42,825 nucleotides of DNA, from assembly GCF_004762035.2 (NCBI RefSeq), contig NZ_SIJK02000043.1:1-42825 (forward strand), in the 5' to 3' direction. Under the pieces are notes generated by a model. It searched no databases. It saw only the letters and a list, made by a program, of their open reading frames with translations, and was not told the origin of the DNA. The DNA comes from Candidatus Chloroploca mongolica (GTDB lineage: Bacteria; Chloroflexota; Chloroflexia; Chloroflexales; Chloroflexaceae). Shown one piece after another: positions 25,111-32,865 of the stretch. A program made the translations under genes and the position numbers. Each line of letters opens with the position of its first letter. The first letter of the stretch is position 1.

Positions 25111-26922
25111 TTATGCTGCCCGACGTGTCCCTTCAATATAGTCCAGCGATTGATGCCGAAAGTAGGTGTTGTACAGTTCGGCGTAGTGTCCGTTCGCTGC
25201 AATCAGTTGGTCGTGATTGCCTTCTTCGATGATTGCGCCTTTGCTCAGCACAATGATGCGATCCGCTGACCGTACCGTGCTCAGTCGGTGGGCAATCACA
25301 ATGGAGGTCCGCCCCAACAGTACTTCGTCTAGCCCTTCCTGGATCAAGGTCTCGGTCAACGGGTCAATGCTCGCCGTTGCTTCATCAAGAATGCAGATCG
25401 CCGGGTCTTGCAACAACACCCGCGCTAGCGCGACAAGCTGCCGTTGCCCCATCGAGAGGCTCCCTCCCCGCTCGCCAACCTGACTCTCCAGGCCCTCTGG
25501 CAACCCTGCGATCCAGTCTCCCCCACCGACCCGCTCGGCCACTGCGCGCACCGCTTCGTCACTGGCTTCCGGTCGCCCATAGCGGATATTTTCGCGTACT
25601 GTTCCATCAAACAGAAACGGCGATTGGGTGACAATGCCCAAGCGTGTGCGGTATGCTGCCAGGTTTAGGGTGCGGATGTCTGTGCCGTCAACCGTGATGC
25701 TCCCCTCCTGAAATTCGTAGAAGCGCGCAACCAGTCGCGCAATGCTGCTCTTGCCCGACCCTGTGTGCCCGACCAGCGCAATCGTTTCGCCCGGACGGAT
25801 CGTCAGGTTGAAGTCACGCAAGACCGGCTCGCCTGGACGGTACGCAAAGTTGACATGCGCAAAATCGATCGCTCCTTTCAGTTCCGGTAGCCGTACATCG
25901 CCTCGTTGCACAACCTCTGGCTCGGCATCAATCAGGGCAAAGACCCGCTCGCCTGCCGCCAGGCCAAGCTGGAATTGACTCCAAAATGAGGCAATGCTGG
26001 TCAGCGGAAACCAGAAGAGCGCCAAACCCTGAATAAAGAGAAACCATTCGCCTGGTGTCAGCCCGCCCCCCCGTACTTGCAAGCCCCCAAGATAGACAAG
26101 CAGCGCGGTGCCGATGCCAGCCAGGATGTTGAGCAGCGGGAAGATGCTGCTAAAGGTGTAGCGCGTGCGCATATTCACCCGCCGACTCTGATTGTTAACC
26201 CGCACAAACTCGTTGTAGATCGCTGGCTCTTGCCGAAAGGTCTTGGCGACCCCGATGCCGCTCACGGTCTCTTGCACATGGGCGCTGACGGTCGCATTCA
26301 TCCGCCGCGATGCGGTGATCGTTTTCCGCGCTAGCGCTCGAAAACCCAGCGCTGCCCCGACAATGAAAGGGGCCAGGCCCAGCAAGACGAGCGTCAGTTG
26401 CAAGTTGATCGTTGCCAGATAGATCAGCAGCACCACAACGAGCAAGACCCGGCTCATCAAGTCCATCGTAAGCACCATCACCTGCGAGAAGGCTGCCGTA
26501 TCCGACGTCACCCGACTGACGATCTTGCCGGTCGGGAACTGGTCGTAAAACGAGAGATCACGTCGTAACACGGCGTCGGCGGCGTCTTCCCGCAGCTTGA
26601 GTACCACTGCACCAACTGCCTGCGATGAGCGCGTCTGACGGATAAAGTTGAAGACCCACGACGTCGATGCCAGCGCGACCAGGCCCAGGGCAACTAGGCC
26701 AAGTTGCGTAAAGGGTGTGTCAGGCCGCAGACTATCAAGATTCCGCGCAATAAAGATCGGTATCACCGCATCAAGCAGCGCAGTTGCGATGATCATCCCG
26801 GCAGCAATGATCATCTTCGGCGCTTCAGGCCGAAAGTAGCTCAGAATCCGTTTGACCAGAATCTTGTCGCCATATTTACGGTCGTATTCTTCCGCATCCA
26901 GACCGTCAAAAATGAAACCCAT
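25111..26922 (-). CDS. Half-ABC exporter, subunit with the catalytic glutamate
   Basis: The 603-residue protein has a six-helix exporter domain (about 35-310) and a C-terminal ATPase. The ATPase has Walker A GHTGSGKS (385-392), Q-loop Gln433, a non-canonical signature LSMGQ (489-493), Walker B with ILDEA (Asp513, catalytic Glu514), and an H-loop (IVIAHRLS). A strong GGAGG lies before the ATG at 26922. It follows the second half-exporter (27100-28956) on the same strand with 177 bases between, and the two probably make a heterodimer. The substrate (drug, lipid or peptide) cannot be inferred. The signature deviation matters because it completes the partner's ATP site, which also carries a substitution. 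A 19-bp minisatellite follows the stop codon. Confidence 0.9.
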   Translation of the reverse strand: MGFIFDGLDAEEYDRKYGDKILVKRILSYFRPEAPKMIIAAGMIIATALLDAVIPIFIARNLDSLRPDTPFTQLGLVALGLVALASTSWVFNFIRQTRSSQAVGAVVLKLREDAADAVLRRDLSFYDQFPTGKIVSRVTSDTAAFSQVMVLTMDLMSRVLLVVVLLIYLATINLQLTLVLLGLAPFIVGAALGFRALARKTITASRRMNATVSAHVQETVSGIGVAKTFRQEPAIYNEFVRVNNQSRRVNMRTRYTFSSIFPLLNILAGIGTALLVYLGGLQVRGGGLTPGEWFLFIQGLALFWFPLTSIASFWSQFQLGLAAGERVFALIDAEPEVVQRGDVRLPELKGAIDFAHVNFAYRPGEPVLRDFNLTIRPGETIALVGHTGSGKSSIARLVARFYEFQEGSITVDGTDIRTLNLAAYRTRLGIVTQSPFLFDGTVRENIRYGRPEASDEAVRAVAERVGGGDWIAGLPEGLESQVGERGGSLSMGQRQLVALARVLLQDPAICILDEATASIDPLTETLIQEGLDEVLLGRTSIVIAHRLSTVRSADRIIVLSKGAIIEEGNHDQLIAANGHYAELYNTYFRHQSLDYIEGTRRAA

Positions 26923-27047
26923 GGATTCCTCCAGGATAAACGCCCTCCGGCGAGGTCTTAAGAACGCCGCTCCTCATCGTCGGGCGTATGTCAGCGGCAG
27001 GCCTTGCGTTACGCCAGGCCACGCCCGCCGCTCCCTCATCCTTTCCC

Positions 27048-27083
27048 GTGCGTGGGCGGCAGGCTTGCCTGCCGCCCACGCAC
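27048..27083. terminator. Perfect hairpin between the two half-ABC genes
   Basis: Arms of 17 bases (27048-27064 and 27067-27083) pair perfectly around TT. It lies 16 bases after the stop codon of the upstream half-ABC gene (minus strand). With no T-run it may attenuate or set the ratio of the two subunits, or protect the 3' end of the first message. Confidence 0.55.
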
Positions 27084-27099
27084 TCCCCACCCCCCCCTC

Positions 27100-28956
27100 T
27101 TATGCTGCTCGCCGCACCGGCGTCGCTTCATCTTCGAGTGGCGGCAGATCAACTTCAAATCGGGCAAAGATCCGCCGGTAGTGATGTGAGCGCCGTAGCA
27201 GTTCATCGTGACTGCCTGCTGCCACTAGTCGCCCACTGTCAAGTACCAGGATCTGGTCGGCCCATCGGATCTGTGAGAGCCGGTGGGTGATCAAAAGCAC
27301 GGTGCGACCCTCCTGCGCTTTGCGGATCGCTTGCTGAATCTGATCCTCGGTGGCACTATCAATCGCACTCGTGCTATCGTCCAGGATCAGAATGCGCGGA
27401 TTACTCAGGAAGGCCCGCGCAAGCGCAATGCGCTGACGTTGCCCACCCGAAAGCGTGACGCCCCGTTCCCCAACAACCGTTGCGTAGCCATCGGGGAAAC
27501 TCATGATAAACTCGTGAGCTTGGGCAGCGTGGGCGGCTTCTTCAATCTCGGCCTGTGTCGCTCCAGGTGCTCCGAACGCAATGTTTTCCCCGATGCTCCG
27601 CGAGAAGAGAAAAATGTCCTGCTCGATCTTGCCAATCTGCGACCGTAGCGCATCAAGACTCCAGTCACGCACATCTACCCCGTCAATTAGAACCCGCCCA
27701 TTCGTCGCGTCATATGTACGGTTCACGAGTTGCGTAAGCGCACTCTTGCCACTGCCAGTCTGGCCCACAATGGCTACAGTCTGCCCCGGTACAACGTCAA
27801 ACGATACCGCCTCAAGCGTGGCCGCGGGGGGGTGTGCCTCCGCCGATGGTGCTTCAATCGTGCCCGTCGCCCCTCGCCGCGCATACCCAAAACCCACATG
27901 TTCAAAGGTTATGGAACCACGCATTGGGGCCGCATATCCGGTTGCATTCTCATGCAGGTCAGTCTCGGCTTTGATAATGCTCAGAATGCGTCTGGCACTT
28001 GATAAACCAGCCTGAAAAATTGAAAACGCAAAGATCGAAATAAAGGTCGGAAACCGCAAAACATTCATCAGGCCGATCACTGTAATGACCGAGCCAAGAT
28101 CAATCACACTCTGCCGATAGAGCCACATCGCATGGAGGAAGGTCAGGCCCACCGCAATGCCATAGACCAGCAGCGGCAGATAGCGTGCCTCGATAGCGCC
28201 TTGCTGCACAAAAAGATCGCGGAAGATTCGTGCGTTACGCCGAAATTTGCCTTGCTCAAAGATCTCGCGTGCGCTCGCTTTCACTACCTCGATCCCCGAC
28301 AGACTCTCTTCCAGCCCCGCGTTAAGGGTGCCGTACTGCTCGCGTTGACGGTCAATCACCGGTTGCAAACGCCGAATATGGTTGCGCGCCAGCAGAATAT
28401 AGGCCGCTACAAAGCCGAGGGGGATCAATGCCAGTTCAAGCCGTGTCAGCGCGATAAACGTGATCGGAATCAGGATCCCCAGGATTGTTTCAAAAATCAG
28501 ACTCGATCCGGGCACGATCATGCTGCTCAATTGCTGTGTATCGTCGGTCGCCCGTGCCATAATGTCGCCAGCTCGCTGCCGATCATGAAACGCCTTATTC
28601 TTCCCCAGCAGACTCGCATAGAGCTCCTGGCGTGCATCGGCCTCAAAGTGCGATGCCACCGTCTCAGCGGCAAGCGTCCCAATCAGCATCGAAATGCCAT
28701 CCAGCGCCAGCAGACCCATAATGATCAGCGCTAGCACCAGCAACGCCTGGGCGGCACTCGGCTGCAGAATCTCTTCGGCGGCGCGTCCGATGAAGACCTG
28801 CGCCCCTGCATAGGCAATCCATCCCAAAACATAACAGCCTATCGCTACCAGCGCTAGCCATTTGTACCGCACCACATGTGCGACAATCCATTGCCACCGA
28901 CTTGTATGGTTGTACTGATAGGCATCTTTAATCGTAAACTCGCTCTGCTGATGCAA
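27100..28956 (-). CDS. Half-ABC exporter, subunit with degenerate Walker B
   Basis: The 618-residue protein has a six-helix exporter domain (about 30-320) and an ATPase with Walker A GQTGSGKS (398-405), Q-loop Gln446, canonical signature LSGGQ (502-506) and Walker B ILILDDS, where Asp527 replaces the usual catalytic glutamate. That is the pattern of heterodimeric exporters with one impaired site. The gene starts with TTG at 28956, supported by AAGGAG six bases upstream. A linker insert rich in Ala/Pro (about 362-380) precedes the nucleotide domain. Together with the gene at 25111-26922 it would form an exporter in which the degenerate site is made of this Walker B and the partner's LSMGQ. Confidence 0.9.
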   Translation of the reverse strand: MHQQSEFTIKDAYQYNHTSRWQWIVAHVVRYKWLALVAIGCYVLGWIAYAGAQVFIGRAAEEILQPSAAQALLVLALIIMGLLALDGISMLIGTLAAETVASHFEADARQELYASLLGKNKAFHDRQRAGDIMARATDDTQQLSSMIVPGSSLIFETILGILIPITFIALTRLELALIPLGFVAAYILLARNHIRRLQPVIDRQREQYGTLNAGLEESLSGIEVVKASAREIFEQGKFRRNARIFRDLFVQQGAIEARYLPLLVYGIAVGLTFLHAMWLYRQSVIDLGSVITVIGLMNVLRFPTFISIFAFSIFQAGLSSARRILSIIKAETDLHENATGYAAPMRGSITFEHVGFGYARRGATGTIEAPSAEAHPPAATLEAVSFDVVPGQTVAIVGQTGSGKSALTQLVNRTYDATNGRVLIDGVDVRDWSLDALRSQIGKIEQDIFLFSRSIGENIAFGAPGATQAEIEEAAHAAQAHEFIMSFPDGYATVVGERGVTLSGGQRQRIALARAFLSNPRILILDDSTSAIDSATEDQIQQAIRKAQEGRTVLLITHRLSQIRWADQILVLDSGRLVAAGSHDELLRRSHHYRRIFARFEVDLPPLEDEATPVRRAA

Positions 28957-29085
28957 AATCTTCTCCTTATCTGCAAGAGCGCGACCGTCGCCTCGCCAAG
29001 CGCAACCGGGCCCATCATCTGCTCATCTCAGCCAGGGTAGCACACACGGGCGATCTAGCCATCAGCCAAAAGGCGTATGTTAGAC

Positions 29086-29128
29086 AATGCCGTGCGAGGC
29101 CAACCATAAGTCGGCCTCGCACGGCATT
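29086..29128. terminator. Perfect hairpin after the MacB/FtsX-like gene
   Basis: Arms of 16 bases (29086-29101 and 29113-29128) pair perfectly around an 11-base loop, 19 bases after the permease stop codon (minus strand). No T-run follows. Nothing else was recognised in 28957-29085. Confidence 0.6.
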
Positions 29129-29146
29129 ATAAGCAGAAGTCGGCGT

Positions 29147-30397
29147 TTATTCGTAACGCAGTGCCACCAGCGGATCAAGTCGCGCCGCCCGCGCTGCCGG
29201 GTAGAGCCCCGCCACGATCCCGATCAGTGCGGCAAAGACGAGCGCTGCCAGCGCGAGCCACCACGGGGTCACAAAGAAGGTCGCCGCAATCGGCAGTTGC
29301 TCGCGCTCGATGTACCAGGCAATCACTTCGTTGAGCAACAAGCCAAGCAGCCATCCGCCGACAATGCCAAACGCCCCACCAAGCAACCCGATCAGCCCTG
29401 CCTCGATCATAAACAGGTTGCGAATATCCCCCCGTGACGCCCCAATCGCTTTCAGTGTGCCAATCTCGCGCGTGCGCTCGTAGATCGCCATAATCATGGT
29501 GTTGACGATCCCGAGGCTCGCCACAAAGAGCGCCAACCCGCCAACCGAGGCAAGCATGACATTGATCACCGCAAAAACCCGGTTCGCCTGTTCGAGGATG
29601 AGTTCCAGCGATTGTACCCGGTAGCCCTCTTCGCGAAAGGTGCGCACAAGCACCGCTGCCGCTGCGACGTCATTCGCCCGTACCACCGCTACATCGTACC
29701 CCTGGGTCTCCAGGTAGTCGGGTACATTGAACCACCACGATTTCATCGTTGCCATATCAGCGACGGCCGCCTGGACTTCGTTGTCAGGTAGATCGCTCAC
29801 CCCGGCAACAACCAGCGGGAACCGCTCACTTTCACCGCGTGGACTGCGCAGCACAATCGTGATCGTTTGTTCGACAAGTTCTCCAGCCTCAACACCCTCT
29901 GGCACCGCACCCGCAGCCAGCACAACACGCCCTGCTTGTTGCACCGGGCTAATATCACCTGCCAGTGCCGCCGCTTCACTCCGAAACGGGTTGGCAAAGA
30001 CTTCTTGCCCAGTCACGCGGATCGAGGTGAGATCGCCATTGGGAAACTCGATCAACGATGTCACATCATCAAGATTGATCTGGGCAACGACGCCCTGCAC
30101 AGTTGGCAATGCTTCCCATTGTGCAACCACCTCAGGCGTGATTGGATTCGATCGGCTTGGTGTGCCAAACTGGTTAAAAAAATCATCGTTACGCTGGACA
30201 CCAGGGTTGACAAAGACATTCTCAAGCCCTAAAGCCGCAAATTGTGCCCGTACCTCGCGTTGTACGCCAACACCGAGCGAAACCATTGTGACAATCGTCA
30301 AGATGCCCACAATGACCCCGGTTGACGTCAGAATCGTACGTACTTTGCGCCGCCCTAGATTCTCTAAGGCTGTACGCAGAATATCACCAAGTTCCAT
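29147..30397 (-). CDS. MacB/FtsX-like ABC transporter permease
   Basis: The 416-residue protein has the four-helix layout of MacB-type permeases: one helix near the N-terminus (about 22-45, TILTSTGVIVGILTIVTMVSLGVG), a large extracytoplasmic domain (about 50-270), and three helices at the C-terminus. YERTREIGTLKAIGASRGDI and LYPAARAARLDPLVALRYE are typical FtsX-family signatures. These proteins couple ATP hydrolysis by a separate LolD-type ATPase to lipoprotein or peptide handling outside the membrane. No ATPase gene is adjacent, so the partner must be elsewhere. The gene starts three bases after the stop codon of a lipoprotein gene, so the pair is co-translated and probably works as one machine. 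Confidence 0.85.
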   Translation of the reverse strand: MELGDILRTALENLGRRKVRTILTSTGVIVGILTIVTMVSLGVGVQREVRAQFAALGLENVFVNPGVQRNDDFFNQFGTPSRSNPITPEVVAQWEALPTVQGVVAQINLDDVTSLIEFPNGDLTSIRVTGQEVFANPFRSEAAALAGDISPVQQAGRVVLAAGAVPEGVEAGELVEQTITIVLRSPRGESERFPLVVAGVSDLPDNEVQAAVADMATMKSWWFNVPDYLETQGYDVAVVRANDVAAAAVLVRTFREEGYRVQSLELILEQANRVFAVINVMLASVGGLALFVASLGIVNTMIMAIYERTREIGTLKAIGASRGDIRNLFMIEAGLIGLLGGAFGIVGGWLLGLLLNEVIAWYIEREQLPIAATFFVTPWWLALAALVFAALIGIVAGLYPAARAARLDPLVALRYE

Positions 30398-30400
30398 AGT

Positions 30401-31633
30401 TTAAAAACCGACTTCGATAATTGTTCGTGCCGTGCGATCCTGAAAGAAGCCGACCCCATCCTGGATCAACCCGACATAAAACCCCATCTGGGTCTCACGC
30501 TGCAAAATGCGAATCTGTCCAACAATCTCGACCTCTTCGCCCGGCATCAAGAAGTCTTCGACCCCTGGGATCGTCCACTCTTCGGCTGGCCGCGGCGAAA
30601 TGGCCCAGCGGAATGGGTAGCGCCGCGGTCCACCCCCACTGTTGGCGTCCCAGTCCATGCCGACCCGCCAGAAGCCACCCGCCTGGGCCGTGTAACGTCC
30701 CTGCTCAACCGACGAAAAGACTTCGTCGGTCGTATAGGCGAAGCCGCTCGGTGGGCCATAGGTGCGGATCGGGACATCGCCGGTATTGCGCACCCGCATG
30801 GTTACTGTAATGATGTCTCCCAGCATAACGCGCTGCGGGGCGATATGCGCCGCGACAATGCGTGCCTCGGGTTGCCCGACATCTTCGAGTCCGAGTTGCC
30901 CCTGTTGCTGCACAATGTTGCCATATGCATCTTCCGCCCGCACTGTGTAGGTGTAGATTCCCGCCGACAAGAGCGATTGATTCGGTCGCTTGCCATTCCA
31001 GATGTGGTGCTGTTCGAATGGCCCTACCTCTTCGCGGGTGACCACCGGGATTACTTCGCCATCAGGTGCAGTCATCGTAATGTCAACGGTCGCTGTCACC
31101 GGCAGTCGGTAGGTGATTTCTGCAATGTCATCAATTGCATCGGCATTGGGCGAAATGATTGAGGGCGAGACCAGCAGGTTCTCGATTGTCGGCAACGCAA
31201 TTTCCTCGCCGGTAATCGTCAGGTTGTGCTTCTGTTCACTCCGTTGCCCATCGTTCCCCTCGGCTGCAATCACCAGTTCATACGTCCCAGGTGGCAGCAT
31301 CCGTCGCACAATGATACTATCATCAACAGGCACGGTTCCATCAAACCGCAAAATATAAGGTTCATTACTGCCAGGGCGCATGTCTCTGCGTCGCAGGTCA
31401 AACCGCTCACCACTACTATCATTGATGTAAATATCAACTGTTGCGTCACGGCCCACCGCATAACGAATATCCAGGGGCCGACTTGCTTCGGTTGGGTTAA
31501 ACGACGTTGCACTCAGACTCACCTCGCCAAGCAGTGGTCGCGTTGTGCATCCGCTTAACACGATCATCGTAACACCGATCATCATCAAGCCGATGATGCT
31601 CACCATCAGTCGCATAGGTTTCACGTATCGCAT
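30401..31633 (-). CDS. Lipoprotein with an Ig-like (FlgD-type) segment
   Basis: The 410-residue product has a lipobox LSGC with Cys29 after a hydrophobic helix. The following part contains beta-sandwich-like stretches. One, LVSPSIISPNADAIDDIAEITYRL, resembles the calcium-type loop and first strand of FlgD-like Ig domains, and SAGIYTYTVRAEDAYGN is its closing strand. The rest (about 260-410) is of unknown fold. The ATG at 31633 is chosen because GGAGG lies before it; an upstream ATG at 31645 overlaps that ribosome binding site. The stop is three bases before the MacB-like permease start. It is inferred to be an extracytoplasmic partner of that permease. Confidence 0.7.
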   Translation of the reverse strand: MRYVKPMRLMVSIIGLMMIGVTMIVLSGCTTRPLLGEVSLSATSFNPTEASRPLDIRYAVGRDATVDIYINDSSGERFDLRRRDMRPGSNEPYILRFDGTVPVDDSIIVRRMLPPGTYELVIAAEGNDGQRSEQKHNLTITGEEIALPTIENLLVSPSIISPNADAIDDIAEITYRLPVTATVDITMTAPDGEVIPVVTREEVGPFEQHHIWNGKRPNQSLLSAGIYTYTVRAEDAYGNIVQQQGQLGLEDVGQPEARIVAAHIAPQRVMLGDIITVTMRVRNTGDVPIRTYGPPSGFAYTTDEVFSSVEQGRYTAQAGGFWRVGMDWDANSGGGPRRYPFRWAISPRPAEEWTIPGVEDFLMPGEEVEIVGQIRILQRETQMGFYVGLIQDGVGFFQDRTARTIIEVGF

Positions 31634-31701
31634 AGCCTCCTCCATTAGGCTGAGGCATCGTACCAGGAGTCAAGCGCAGGCGCAAGTTGTCGTTGTCCCT
31701 C

Positions 31702-31752
31702 AGATCCGCATGAGGGGTGGGCCGCTACGCGGCCCACCCCTCATGCGGATCT
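31702..31752. terminator. Longest perfect hairpin of the window, after the double-HTH gene
   Basis: Arms of 24 bases (31702-31725 and 31729-31752) pair perfectly around a TAC loop (GTA on the minus strand). It lies 131 bases downstream of the double-HTH gene's stop (minus strand) and 69 bases upstream of the lipoprotein start. The minus-strand apex reads GCGTAGC. There is no T-run. Confidence 0.6.
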
Positions 31753-31818
31753 AGGCGCAATACTTTTCAAAGAAGCTCGCGCGAAGGCGCGAAGCGTTGC
31801 TCACCGACGCGAAAAACG

Positions 31819-31846
31819 TTGCGCCTTTGCGCCTTTGCGTCAAAAC
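31819..31846 (-). repeat. Inverse copy of the GACGCAAAG motif
   Basis: Read on the minus strand this is TTTTGACGCAAAGGCGCAAAGG followed by a further GCGCAA, a longer version of the motif at 6891-6912. It lies between the double-HTH stop and the hairpin at 31702-31752. Neighbouring bases (31770-31818) contain related, imperfect GCGAA units. Confidence 0.5.
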
Positions 31847-31882
31847 AACCGCCTTCTTTGCACGGTATTGGATCGAGGCGTC

Positions 31883-32575
31883 TTATTCAGTGGCGAGAAT
31901 AGCCAGGTATCCGAGCGTTGCGCGTTTTGCCTGCGGGTGCAACTGTCGCCATAGCCCAAGCAGTTGCACTTCGTCACTCGATAGTTCCTGCCCGCTTGGC
32001 TTTGCTCCTGCTACGTTAAGGTCGCCCCACGCAACAGCCGTTCCTCCGTCGCTTACCTCGGCTTCATTATTGATCGGGGCCACCATCTGGCCGTTCATCA
32101 GCACGATGCCTGCTTCGGCAAATTGGTTGGCAACAATGATCCGTGCGAGCTCAAGAGTCCCAACTCCTAGCACTTCGGCGAGCCGTTGTGACTGATCGGC
32201 ATCCGGTAAGGTGCGATTACTTAGATAGTTGCGCATCGCACCATCACTGATCTTCGCCTCACGGTTCAACCGTGACCGCGAAAAACGCCCTTCCATCTGT
32301 GCCTTCAGCCATTCACCAAACGGTGGGGCCGCCTCTGGCTGACGCCCCATACGCTGCCGTATCTCTTCTATGGGTAGATCCAGCACGCTACTGAGCGCTT
32401 CCATGGTGCGTTCGCGTGGACGTGTCGTTTTGCCCAGCATAAATTGCCGCAATGAGATTGTTCCAATCCCTACTTCTTCCGCAAAATCACTTAGCGACTG
32501 GCCTCTGCTCATAGCTGTGTGAAATAACAAGACTGCAATAGGCTCTTCCATACCGATTATTCCTTGCATAGACAT
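31883..32575 (-). CDS. Regulator with two XRE-type helix-turn-helix domains
   Basis: The 230-residue protein has two XRE-like domains. The first (about 22-75) contains LSDFAEEVGIGTISLRQFMLG. The second (about 95-150) contains RLNREAKISDGAMRNYLSNRTLPDADQSQRLAEVLGV. The C-terminal part (150-230) has no recognised domain. It is likely a DNA-binding regulator; targets are unknown. The ATG at 32575 has GAGGAG five bases upstream. It is transcribed from a consensus promoter (32735-32763) that lies back-to-back with the promoter of the S9 peptidase, leaving a leader of about 150 bases. A palindromic ACTTG-T-CAAGT overlaps the -35 box, so self-control is possible. Confidence 0.75.
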   Translation of the reverse strand: MSMQGIIGMEEPIAVLLFHTAMSRGQSLSDFAEEVGIGTISLRQFMLGKTTRPRERTMEALSSVLDLPIEEIRQRMGRQPEAAPPFGEWLKAQMEGRFSRSRLNREAKISDGAMRNYLSNRTLPDADQSQRLAEVLGVGTLELARIIVANQFAEAGIVLMNGQMVAPINNEAEVSDGGTAVAWGDLNVAGAKPSGQELSSDEVQLLGLWRQLHPQAKRATLGYLAILATE

Positions 32576-32734
32576 GTCGTCTCCTCTTGAAAGGTTTGTA
32601 GATTATGTTGGGATTATTGTGTCTGCAGGCTTTTAAGAAAGCCGCTCGTTTAAGAATTTGTTAGAGTAATCTGCTTAGATATTTAAAGGTTGTCTTTTCT
32701 GTTGCCATATATCTGTAGAATCCACAACAGGTTG

Positions 32735-32763
32735 AGTATAATCTGAATAAAATTACTTGTCAA
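32735..32763 (-). promoter_or_regulatory. Consensus sigma-70 promoter of the double-HTH gene
   Basis: On the minus strand TTGACA (32763-32758) and TATACT (32740-32735) are separated by exactly 17 bases. The start site near 32727 gives a leader of about 150 bases. A short palindrome, ACTTGTCAAGT (32755-32765), covers the -35 box. Confidence 0.8.
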
Positions 32764-32785
32764 GTTTGTTTTTGATGTTCAGGTA

Positions 32786-32813
32786 GTGACAGACGCTCAA
32801 GATATGGTACAAT
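32786..32813 (+). promoter_or_regulatory. Sigma-70 promoter of the S9 peptidase gene
   Basis: GTGACA (32786-32791) and TACAAT (32808-32813), each matching five of six consensus bases, are separated by 16 bases. The start site near 32820 precedes the ribosome binding site AAGGA (32853-32857). The promoter is divergent from, and 22 bases away from, that of the double-HTH gene. Confidence 0.7.
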
Positions 32814-32865
32814 CGCACGCATAGGATCACTGTCCCATCGTAACTCTTGTGTAAGGATAGGTTCT

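Noticed and set aside
24846-25202. Small repetitive protein encoded by the 19-bp repeats
   Set aside because: The unit length is not a multiple of three, there is no ribosome binding site, and the frame overlaps the end of the ABC gene.
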